DNA from: JBOFLG01 sp051657745
Lineage (GTDB): Bacteria; Actinomycetota; Actinomycetes; Actinomycetales; Dermatophilaceae
Direction: 5' to 3'
DNA: 7,978 nucleotides
Assembly: GCA_051657745.1 (NCBI GenBank)
Contig: JBOFLG010000254.1
Span: 1-7,978 of the forward strand
Positions 1-5,168 of the stretch are shown piece by piece. The position numbers were made by a program, and so were the translations under genes. The stretch's first letter is position 1. Each line of letters starts with the position of its first letter. A model generated the notes under the pieces. The model did no database searches. It worked only from the letters and a program-made list of their open reading frames with translations, and was not told the origin of the DNA.

Positions 1-129
1 GAACGCGCCAACGCCCTGTTGAAAACCGGGTGGAAAGCACTCCGCCGCATCACCCTGTGCCCCTGGCGAATCGGCCCAGTCACAGCAGCCGCTCTCGTCC
101 TCACCACCATGCAACGAGGCCGCTGGTGA
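1..129 (+). CDS. Transposase C-terminus (DDE superfamily, IS5-like), partial
   Basis: This is the 3' end of a transposase gene that enters from the left edge in frame 1 and stops at TGA 127-129, leaving 42 codons. The visible peptide starts ERANALLKTGWKALRRIT and continues with LCPWRIGPVTAAALVLTT. This 'ERANALLK.W..LRR..LCPWRI' pattern is the familiar tail of actinobacterial DDE-superfamily transposases, where it follows the last catalytic acidic residue. No catalytic residue lies inside the window, so activity cannot be judged. The stop is followed at once by a short palindrome (TGAG-AAAAC-CTCA, 127-139), which may be near the right end of the insertion sequence. The neighbouring pentapeptide-repeat gene converges on it from the other strand, with only 24 nt between the stops. 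The family assignment comes from recalled sequence patterns, not a search. Confidence 0.75.
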   Translation, partial: ERANALLKTGWKALRRITLCPWRIGPVTAAALVLTTMQRGRW

Positions 130-153
130 GAAAACCTCAGTCCAGCGTGGACG

Positions 154-1416
154 TCACTCTCGGTCTGCTAGACCCGAGTCGAGTTGCGCCAACTGCTCGA
201 CGGTCAGGAGCCTGCGAATCTCCTCGCTAACTTGGCCCTTGAAGGTCGCGCCGGCGAACCGGAGGTCGTCCCTGGAGATCCAGGCGTCACCGGTGGAAGT
301 TGTCTGGTTCAACAAGGCGCCACCGGTGAAGGTCGCCAGGTCGAACAAAGCGTCGCCGGTGAACGTCGCTTTAGCGAACCAGGCGTCGCGGGCGAAGGTC
401 GCCTGTCCAAACCTGGCGTCGCCGAAGAAGAACATCTCGTTGAACCAGGCGTCGCCGGCGAAGGTCACCTCGTTGAACCAGGCGTCGCCGGCGAAGGTCA
501 CCCCGCCAAACCGGGCGTCGCCGACGAACCTCGCTCCGCCAAACCGGGCGTCGCCGATGAACAACGCCCTGCCAAACCGGGCGTCGCCGACGAAGGTCGC
601 CCCGTCGAACGACGTCATGTCCGGCATGATGCAGTCACTCATATTGGTGTCGGGCAGGATCGCTGCGGTGAAGTCAAGCCGGAGGTACGACCATGAGCCT
701 TCGCGGATCCTGCGTCGCTGATCCGCCAGGTTTGTCAGTCTGAGGTGGTCGGCGATCACCCTCAGGATGGTCTTGCGGACCTCGGCCTCGCCCGTCGCGT
801 CCCGGTAGGTGTATGTCCGCGTCTCGTCTGGTTCGTGCGACACCGTGGTGGAGATCGTGCGCGCCGCCAGCGGATGCTCCGCATCGGGAGTGTGCTCCCA
901 CGGCATCCGCAGGTAGGCGCACAGCACATCCACGCACTGCTGCCGCTGCTCCTGCCATTCATCGGCAAGGTTTGCGAGGGCGTAGACGCCGGCGAGGCGC
1001 GCGACGGTGTTCTCGCTTCCCAACTGGGCGACCGCAGCGCCGTACCGTTCCCGAGGTTCCTGGCGCTCGTGGATGCCTTGCCGACGATAGGCAACGACAA
1101 GGGCGACCGCTCCACCGAATCCGGCGCCGACGGTCAACCCAAGTCTCAGCGCGTCAAGGAAGTTCGGCCCACCGGTCTGCCCGTCGGGAGCAAGCGTCGT
1201 GAACCAAGGCCAGCCGAAACTGACGTGGGCGATGACCAGCGCGGCGCCCGACGCCAACGCCAGAGCGATCACCGCAACGACTGCGACCGTCCAGCCCATC
1301 GACAACCGACGAGGCCTCATGGCCGACCAGATCCACACCCTCACGATCTCGCCACCCGACCCCAGCCACTGCCAGACGCGAGCCCGTTTCGATGGGCCGG
1401 GCTTGCTCTCGGTCAA
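154..1416 (-). CDS. Membrane-anchored pentapeptide-repeat protein
   Basis: Predicted 420 residues. Two hydrophobic segments (about 42-64 and 88-110) suggest a two-pass inner-membrane anchor. Residues about 124-172 carry a conserved helical stretch common in actinobacterial pentapeptide proteins (RYGAAVAQLGS, LAGVYALANLAD, VDVLCAYLR). Residues 272-381 form ten 11-residue units of the type GATFVGDARFG, with aromatic or aliphatic residues alternating at 5- and 6-residue spacing. That is the 'Pentapeptide_4' variant, expected to fold as a right-handed quadrilateral beta helix. Later units decay (LLNQTTSTGDAWIS). A short charged tail (QVSEEIRRLL...) ends the protein. Function is unknown: some pentapeptide proteins mimic DNA and protect gyrase, but nothing here shows that role. 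The start is uncertain. TTG 1416 is the longest reading frame and has no strong ribosome site; GTG 1344 or ATG 1320 would keep both membrane segments. It lies on the element side of the tRNA-Lys scar. Confidence 0.8.
   Translation of the reverse strand: MTESKPGPSKRARVWQWLGSGGEIVRVWIWSAMRPRRLSMGWTVAVVAVIALALASGAALVIAHVSFGWPWFTTLAPDGQTGGPNFLDALRLGLTVGAGFGGAVALVVAYRRQGIHERQEPRERYGAAVAQLGSENTVARLAGVYALANLADEWQEQRQQCVDVLCAYLRMPWEHTPDAEHPLAARTISTTVSHEPDETRTYTYRDATGEAEVRKTILRVIADHLRLTNLADQRRRIREGSWSYLRLDFTAAILPDTNMSDCIMPDMTSFDGATFVGDARFGRALFIGDARFGGARFVGDARFGGVTFAGDAWFNEVTFAGDAWFNEMFFFGDARFGQATFARDAWFAKATFTGDALFDLATFTGGALLNQTTSTGDAWISRDDLRFAGATFKGQVSEEIRRLLTVEQLAQLDSGLADRE
274..603 (-). repeat. 33-bp tandem repeat coding for 11-residue units
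   Basis: About ten in-frame 33-nt units encode the repeat block of the pentapeptide protein. Two adjacent units, 436-468 and 469-501, are identical over all 33 nt, while outer units differ at many positions. This suggests recent duplication or gene conversion in the middle of the array. The repeat period is a multiple of three, so copy-number change would keep the reading frame. It also leaves the opposite strand open, creating long false reading frames. Confidence 0.85.
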
Positions 1417-1782
1417 TGGACACGCCTATCAGGACGGCTTCACCTATGGCGGCGACCATACCGGCGCGCGGACTGAGCAGCGCGTTGGCCGAGGCCCACT
1501 CATGCCGCCGAGATCTTGGTTACCTGCCCCACCGAGACGGTCTCGATCTCGACGTGCTGCCGGGTGATCGATCTGGGTCAGCGGTCAGCCATCCCCCGGA
1601 CAGCGGAGTGGTGCACACGCAGGATGGGTCAAGTGTCCGGCGTCGAGCGCCACGTCGCGACGACCCTCGTGACAACAAACGTGACGCGAAACAGCGGATA
1701 CGACGGCGATTGACGGGGGCTGTGGAGGGTTCGGCCGCAACACCTGACGCTTGGGGAGGGCAGAGTCGAGACGGTCCGCAAC
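1417..1782. other. Stretch without a recognisable gene
   Basis: About 365 bases between the pentapeptide gene and the tRNA-Lys fragment. Reading frames are open on both strands, as expected for GC-rich DNA, but none gives a protein pattern I recognise, and no convincing ribosome site or RNA gene is visible. If the tRNA scar is a true attachment site, this is the terminal part of the integrated element. An integrase gene often lies at such an end, but none is seen here, so it may lie at the other end or have been lost. Confidence 0.5.
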
Positions 1783-1825
1783 ACTTTTAATCCGTAGGTT
1801 GTGGGTTCGAATCCCACGGGGCCCA
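1783..1825 (+). pseudogene. tRNA-Lys(TTT) 3' fragment, probable attachment site (attR-like)
   Basis: The sequence from the anticodon loop to the discriminator base is intact. It contains the anticodon loop CTTTTAA (1784-1790, anticodon TTT), the 3' side of the anticodon stem TCCGT, the T arm GTGGG-TTCGAAT-CCCAC (1801-1817), the acceptor 3' strand GGGGCCC (1818-1824) and discriminator A. The 5' half is missing. Bases before the loop (CAACA) do not pair with TCCGT, there is no D arm, and no GGGCCCC strand lies about 75 nt upstream. This is the classic product of an element that integrated into the 3' half of a tRNA gene: the intact gene is rebuilt at one end and a 3' fragment remains at the other. 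From the orientation, the element should lie to the left. The second copy is not in this window, so the attachment-site reading is inference. Confidence 0.7.
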
Positions 1826-1955
1826 CTACCTCTGAGCAGTGCTTTTACCGCCCGAGCCATCCTCAGCAGGCAGTCGCGTGGCATCACACGTGGTGCGAGC
1901 ATGGCCTACAGTGCGAATCGTGCCCACCAACCAGTCGCGTCGGCGTGCCCGCGGC

Positions 1956-2072
1956 GACCTCGGCTCAGGTGACCGGTTCCTGTCCAAGCGGGCCGCCGTC
2001 CGACACGGCCAGAACACGCTCGACGTCCTGATCCAGGCCGCCGACGGCCACCCATGGATCCCAGCCACCTGA
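1956..2072 (+). pseudogene. IS66-like transposase C-terminal remnant
   Basis: About 38 codons ending at TGA 2070-2072 read GSGDRFLSKRAAVRHGQNTLD followed by VLIQAADGHPWIPAT. The pattern 'F...R......HGQN.L.VL....G.PW.P' matches the usual end of IS66-family transposases, where a short helix carrying 'KHG.N.L..L' precedes a 'G.PW.P' tail. Nothing further upstream in this frame looks like a transposase, and the body of the gene is absent. It is therefore a decayed fragment, next to the tRNA-Lys scar on its chromosomal side. The family call is based on a short recalled motif and is tentative. Confidence 0.4.
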
Positions 2073-2141
2073 ACACCTCCCGCCCACCGACACGCCCCGC
2101 TCAACCGGCAACCTCACGCCGCCCAGCCTCGGACACCAGGG

Positions 2142-2525
2142 TCACGGCAGAGTCGTGGTTGTGCTGTTCAGGAGGGTGGTGATCTTGTCTGGTCGTCGGT
2201 GGTGGTGGCGTAAGGCGGCGGTGATGTTGGTGGCGCCGGCGAGTCGGTGCAGGCTGGTCGCGGTGTTGCGCAGGGTGACCATGATCCGGGGTGGCGTGGC
2301 CGGTGCGGACGCGGGAGGCGTCCTCCCTGTAGGCGACGTCGCGCACGTAGTGCAGCTTGTTCTCCACCGACCAGTGGCCGTGGACCCAGGCGGCCAGGGC
2401 AGCCAGGGCGGCCAGGTGGGTATCGGCGGAGGTGATCACGTAGACCACCTCGACGGTCCTCTTGCCTTTGACGGTCACGGTCCGGCGCCAACAGGAGTGG
2501 GTGAAGATGGCATCGGCGGATGTGG
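2142..2525 (-). pseudogene. ISAs1-family transposase, 5'-truncated and frameshifted
   Basis: The minus strand encodes the C-terminal third of an ISAs1-type (DDE) transposase. In one frame it reads TVTVKGKRTVEVVYVITS, then WVHGHWSVENKLHYVRDVAY and REDASRVRTGHAT, with the conserved 'GHW..ENKLH.VRDV.Y.ED.S.VRTG' motif that carries the catalytic glutamate. After that, at about 2286-2297, the frame shifts. The continuation (PRIMVTLRNTATSLHRLAG, then ATNITAALRHH) is in another frame and ends at TGA 2142-2144. The shift equals one extra base or two lost bases. The N-terminal part of the family (roughly 250 residues) is missing: no transposase sequence is visible to the right of about 2525, where the terminator of the neighbouring gene begins. 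Both lesions mean it cannot be active. Confidence 0.75.
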
Positions 2526-2555
2526 CCTCTCGGTGAGACGGCCTGAAACAGCGAA

Positions 2556-2589
2556 GCGGGGCACCCAGCCCGAGAGCCGGACGCCCCGC
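2556..2589 (-). terminator. Hairpin terminator after the DUF1508 gene
   Basis: Outer arms GCGGGGC/GCCCCGC (2556-2562 with 2583-2589) continue inward with mostly G-C and some G-U pairs, giving a long stem with a very short loop. On the minus strand it is followed by a T-rich run (TTCGCTGTTTC). It lies 17 nt beyond the stop codon of the DUF1508 gene, as expected for intrinsic termination. Confidence 0.65.
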
Positions 2590-2605
2590 CACGGTCGCGG
2601 ACCCG

Positions 2606-2947
2606 CTACGTCAGCTCGACCACGGTCGCGCCAGCCGTCGCCCGGAGCAATGACTTGATGCCCCGTTTCGCCGCAGCCTTCGACTCGTACGCCTCCCCTG
2701 TCGCGATGATCACACCGTTGCCTGCCTTCAACCGGAACCGGAACTTACCCGCCTTGTCCTGGTAGACCTCAAATCTGCCGCTCGTGGCGCCTATCTTCTC
2801 GGGAGCCCTGATCGGCGTCACGTTGCCGTCGTCAGTTGACAGAGGGGCACCGATCTGGACCCGCTCTCCCGCATCCAGCAGGCGCCCGAGCTCCTCGTAG
2901 TTGAGGTTGAGATCGTCATCCACCGGTCGTTCGCTCATCTTCGGCAT
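2606..2947 (-). CDS. DUF1508 / YegP-like domain protein
   Basis: Predicted 113 residues. Residues about 57-113 form one DUF1508 (YegP) repeat: GRFEVYQDKAGKFRFRLKAG, then a turn (NGVIIATGEAYESKAAAKRG) and an IKSLL...ATVVELT end. This small alpha/beta domain is widespread and often present as two copies; its molecular role is not established. Here there is a single copy behind an acidic N-terminal part (DDDLNLNYEELGRLLDAGER) that may be a separate short helical segment. ATG 2947 is chosen because AGGAG lies 6 nt ahead of it; the ATG at 2938 would be too far away. It is the second gene of a probable two-gene unit, 41 nt behind the BrnT-like gene, and ends in a hairpin terminator. The domain call is confident; the function is not known. 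Confidence 0.85.
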   Translation of the reverse strand: MPKMSERPVDDDLNLNYEELGRLLDAGERVQIGAPLSTDDGNVTPIRAPEKIGATSGRFEVYQDKAGKFRFRLKAGNGVIIATGEAYESKAAAKRGIKSLLRATAGATVVELT

Positions 2948-2988
2948 GCCTCGCTCCTCTCGCCCTCGCTACGAATCGTTCCTGGAAC

Positions 2989-3255
2989 TCATGGTGCGGC
3001 AACCGCGGTCGCTAGCCTCCATGTTCCCTCATCCTTGGTGGGATACAAGACCGCGCGCAGGCGCCGCCCCTGCGCTGTGCGGCCTTCCACGACGAGCCGG
3101 CTGCCGCGCTCGTCGTGGTACCACGCCGCACGAACCGGGCGGGAGGGCCACTGGAAGGCGTCCCTCACCTCCTGGAGCGTGACACCATGCTTGCTGTTGA
3201 TCTTGGCCGCAACGTTCCTGGAGCAGACGACGAGCGCGACATAGTGTCGTGACAC
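2989..3255 (-). CDS. Small protein with BrnT/DUF4258-like layout (possible toxin)
   Basis: Predicted 88 residues starting MSRHYVALVVCSRNVAAK. The start is GTG 3255, preceded by GGAGG with 7 nt spacing, an excellent ribosome site; the reading frame continues upstream but without such a signal. The layout is NVAAKINSKHGVTLQEVRDA, a linker, RGSRLVVEGRTAQGRRLRAV, then WRLATAVAA. It resembles small RelE/BrnT/DUF4258-type proteins, in which a 'KHGV..EEV..AF' helix precedes a beta sheet with 'GRT..GR.L.V' and a final strand. Such proteins are often ribonuclease toxins encoded first in a two-gene unit. No clear DNA-binding antitoxin follows; the next gene, 41 nt downstream, is the DUF1508 protein. 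The toxin reading is therefore only a hypothesis. No membrane segment or signal peptide is seen. Confidence 0.75.
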   Translation of the reverse strand: MSRHYVALVVCSRNVAAKINSKHGVTLQEVRDAFQWPSRPVRAAWYHDERGSRLVVEGRTAQGRRLRAVLYPTKDEGTWRLATAVAAP

Positions 3256-3282
3256 GAGTATTCCTCCAGATGGTGCGCGGCT

Positions 3283-3306
3283 TGACTGACAGTCACCGGA
3301 CGTTAG
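3283..3306 (-). promoter_or_regulatory. Possible promoter and palindromic operator of the small-gene pair
   Basis: On the minus strand, TAACGT (3301-3306) fits a TANNNT -10 box. It is followed by a perfect palindrome TGACTG-A-CAGTCA (3283-3295), which would cover the transcription start about 30-40 nt ahead of GTG 3255. This placement is typical for repression by a dimeric regulator. No good -35 box is visible, so the promoter is tentative. Confidence 0.35.
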
Positions 3307-3564
3307 CGCTGGCCCGGCACGGCACCACAGCCCGCCCTCACCACCGAGCCGACGCCGAGCATCCGGCCCACCCTGACCAGCGGACACGCTCGCAATTCAC
3401 CGACCGGGTGACCACGGCCCCTGGACTTGGGAGCCGCGGCGCGTGTGAGGCGCGCGGTGCCCCACCACGGGTCATCCAGCCCCATGGCCGACCCGACCTC
3501 GCGCACCCGGGCAGCCCAGTGGGGGCGGAGTCAGCGCCACCGAGATCGACATCCTGCCGAGATG
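3307..3564. other. Intergenic stretch, nothing recognised
   Basis: Together with the 50 bases before it, this leaves about 310 bases between the small-gene pair and the tRNA-Ser terminator. Open frames exist on both strands but have no recognisable protein pattern and no ribosome site. The minus-strand frame that begins inside the tRNA-Ser gene (GYRPSRVQIPPPP) is a well-known false reading of tRNA sequence. Confidence 0.5.
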
Positions 3565-3602
3565 ACCATGGCCCCGGTCGCATCAGCGACCGGGGCCATG
3601 GT
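3565..3602 (-). terminator. Strong hairpin terminator of tRNA-Ser
   Basis: A perfect 17-bp stem with the loop ATCA: the left arm ACCATGGCCCCGGTCGC (3565-3581) pairs with its exact complement at 3586-3602. It begins 6 nt beyond the 3' end of the tRNA-Ser gene. No T run follows, as is common for terminators in high-GC actinobacteria. Being symmetrical, it could act from either side. Confidence 0.8.
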
Positions 3603-3607
3603 TCGTG

Positions 3608-3696
3608 CGGAGGCGGAGGGATTTGAACCCTCGATGGGCGGTAACCCAAACCGCATTAGCAGTGCGGCGCCATAGACCGGACTAGGCGACGCCTCC
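3608..3696 (-). tRNA. tRNA-Ser(GCT)
   Basis: Complete 89-nt class II tRNA on the minus strand. The acceptor stem GGAGGCG (3690-3696) pairs with CGCCTCC (3609-3615), with discriminator G at 3608. The anticodon loop region reads ACTGCTAAT with anticodon GCT, reading AGC/AGU serine codons. A long variable arm follows (TTTGGGTTACCGCCCATCGA) and the T loop is GTTCAAATC. CCA is not encoded (CAC follows the discriminator). The gene is intact and has its own promoter and terminator. Confidence 0.97.
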
Positions 3697-3706
3697 CACG
3701 CGGATC

Positions 3707-3736
3707 AGGGTATCGGCCGCCCGCCGACGCCGCCAA
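3707..3736 (-). promoter_or_regulatory. Probable promoter of tRNA-Ser
   Basis: On the minus strand, TTGGCG (3731-3736) and TACCCT (3707-3712) are separated by 18 nt and fit sigma-70/HrdB-type -35 and -10 boxes. Transcription would start at about 3700, a few bases before the mature 5' end at 3696, as is usual for stable RNA genes. Confidence 0.45.
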
Positions 3737-3827
3737 AACGGGCACCGGCGCAGCCCGGGCCCGGTGGCCGCCAGATCCGCACCCGGGCGACACCCGCCGA
3801 GGACCGGATGGCGATCGAACCACCGCT

Positions 3828-3851
3828 CCGGGGCCGGGCGGATCACCCCGG
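3828..3851 (-). terminator. Possible terminator overlapping the AGE gene stop
   Basis: CCGGGG (3828-3833) and CCCCGG (3846-3851) form a 6-bp stem with a 12-nt loop spanning the TGA stop codon (3843-3845) of the AGE gene. There is no T run. It is weak, and overlap with the stop makes the role doubtful. Confidence 0.25.
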
Positions 3852-5168
3852 CGCGGCAGCATCCACGAGATCGAGCGGGCCGAGCAGCGCTCCGCCGCAG
3901 TGGTATACGTCGGGCCGTCCGGGCCAGAGCGTACCGGCCTCGATCATCGAGGAGTCGAGCTCACCTCGCCACGTGCCACGGCCGTCGACCCAGTACCGCG
4001 CCGCGTGGTCCCACAGCCGGCGATACCACCGCTCCCAGTGCGGGTCGCCGGTGTGCTGCCGGAGCGCGGCCGACGCCTGAATGCCCTCGCACACCGGCCA
4101 ATGCAGCCGGATGCCGGCCACCACTTCCCCGCCCCAGCCCACCGTGTAGACCAGCCCGGGCCGACCGTCGAGCGACCACCCACCATCGAGCGCGCGCCGA
4201 GCCAGCGCATCGGCGGCCTCGACCAGCCACGGCGGCGACTCCACCAGCGGCGAGCGGTCGAGGTCGAGCAGGAAACGGGCCCACTCCAGCGAGTGCCCGA
4301 GGGTGGCGCCGTACGGCCGGAACGGGTGCTCCGGCTGGTCGCGGTGGTAGTCGAGCAACGGCTGCCAGTGCGCCGTGTAGTGCTCGGGCAGCAGCCACCC
4401 GTGCTCGCGCGCGTGCCCGTTCACCAGCCGCTCGGCCACCGCGACCGCCCGGCGGTGCCACTGCGCGTCATCCGACGCCCGGCCCATCGCGAGGAACGCC
4501 TCGACTCCATGCATGTTCGCGTTCGCGCCGCCGTACGGTTCGGAGTCGGACCAGTCGTCGGCGAACGACTCGCGCACCATCTGGGCGTCGGCATCCCAGA
4601 AGTGCGCGCTGACCACCGCTGCGGCTTGCTCGAACAGCGTTGCCGCACAGGGGTGCCCGACCGTCAGTGCGGTCGCTGCCGCCAGTCCGACATGCACGTG
4701 GTCGTATGCCGATTTGCGCGTCACGACCCCGGGCTCGGTCAGCCATCCACCGTGCGCCGGGTCGGCATGCAGCCCGAGCAGCGACGCCATGGCGTGGTCG
4801 AGCAGCTCGCCCGACCCGGGGATGCCGTGCCGCACGCCAAGCGCGGAGGTGTGCGCCATCCGGGCGGTGAGGAACAGGAGCGGCCGGCGACCGGGCATTG
4901 GCGCCCCATCGGCATCCAGCCAGTGGAACCCGCCCTCGTCACGAATCGCGCCCAGCGCGAACCGGATGACGTCGGCGGACCCCCGCCGCAACCACTCCCG
5001 GTGCCCCGCCACGTCGAACCACGAGGTCACCGGCGCGTCGCCCACGCCATCCGCGTCGCCCACGCCATCCGCGTCGCCCACGCCATCCGCGTCGCCCACG
5101 CCATCCGTGTCGCCCACGCCATCCGCGTCGCCCACGTCGCCCATGCCATCCGCGCCGGTGGTGGTCAC
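3843..5168 (-). CDS. AGE-family sugar epimerase/isomerase (YihS/mannose isomerase-like)
   Basis: Predicted 441 residues of the N-acylglucosamine 2-epimerase family, an (alpha/alpha)6-barrel enzyme of the cytoplasm. Visible family positions are R103 (LTARMAH), KSAYDHVHVGLAAA (152-165), YGGANANMHGVEAFL with N218 and H220, RPYGATLGHSLEWARFLL with R284, H292 and E295, HWPVCEGIQASAAL with E361, and DVYHCGGAL with H423. The His pair and the Arg/Asn positions match the active-site pattern known in YihS and bacterial mannose isomerases. Aldose-ketose isomerisation (mannose or sulfoquinovose to the 2-keto sugar) is therefore more likely than GlcNAc epimerisation; the substrate is not shown. The GTG 5168 start overlaps the mutarotase stop (GTGA), implying translational coupling. 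Residues 10-45 are a Gly/Asp low-complexity run made by an 18-bp repeat; a GTG at residue 47 is an alternative start that would skip it. Confidence 0.88.
   Translation of the reverse strand: MTTTGADGMGDVGDADGVGDTDGVGDADGVGDADGVGDADGVGDAPVTSWFDVAGHREWLRRGSADVIRFALGAIRDEGGFHWLDADGAPMPGRRPLLFLTARMAHTSALGVRHGIPGSGELLDHAMASLLGLHADPAHGGWLTEPGVVTRKSAYDHVHVGLAAATALTVGHPCAATLFEQAAAVVSAHFWDADAQMVRESFADDWSDSEPYGGANANMHGVEAFLAMGRASDDAQWHRRAVAVAERLVNGHAREHGWLLPEHYTAHWQPLLDYHRDQPEHPFRPYGATLGHSLEWARFLLDLDRSPLVESPPWLVEAADALARRALDGGWSLDGRPGLVYTVGWGGEVVAGIRLHWPVCEGIQASAALRQHTGDPHWERWYRRLWDHAARYWVDGRGTWRGELDSSMIEAGTLWPGRPDVYHCGGALLGPLDLVDAAAPG
5041..5130 (-). repeat. 18-bp tandem repeat in the 5' end of the AGE gene
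   Basis: Five back-to-back copies of CCCACGCCATCCGCGTCG (plus-strand reading); the fourth has T for C at one site. A 9-bp partial unit and a degenerate copy follow up to 5157. In the AGE frame each unit encodes D-A-D-G-V-G, giving an acidic, flexible N-terminal run. Being in frame, unit gain or loss would alter length without breaking the gene. Confidence 0.95.

Noticed and set aside
274..603. 33-bp repeats considered as a CRISPR array
   Set aside because: Units are directly adjacent without spacers and encode protein repeats in frame.
184..696. Long plus-strand frames with GVAGEGHLVEP-type repeats
   Set aside because: Antisense shadow of the 33-bp repeats in the pentapeptide gene; no ribosome site, and the minus-strand frame has recognisable domains.
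1741..1825. Complete tRNA-Lys gene
   Set aside because: No D arm, no 5' acceptor strand complementary to GGGGCCC, and the 5' side of the anticodon stem does not pair.
1585..1902. Minus-strand frames with GIRTHNLRIKS and GFEPTTYGLK
   Set aside because: These are the well-known false proteins produced by reading the antisense of a tRNA 3' end; they coincide exactly with the tRNA-Lys fragment.
2526..2592. Extension of the ISAs1-like reading frame to a start at 2592
   Set aside because: This part overlaps the hairpin terminator of the DUF1508 gene and shows no transposase similarity; the transposase is 5'-truncated.
3256..3387. Longer version of the BrnT-like protein starting at 3387
   Set aside because: The added N-terminus is low-complexity, and the GTG at 3255 has a near-ideal GGAGG ribosome site at 7 nt.
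3338..3649. Minus-strand frame beginning GYRPSRVQIPPPP
   Set aside because: It begins inside the tRNA-Ser gene and crosses its terminator; this peptide is a common artefact of tRNA-Ser sequence.
5041..5157. 18-bp repeats considered as a CRISPR array or iterons
   Set aside because: No spacers, coding in frame within the AGE gene, and no replication gene nearby.
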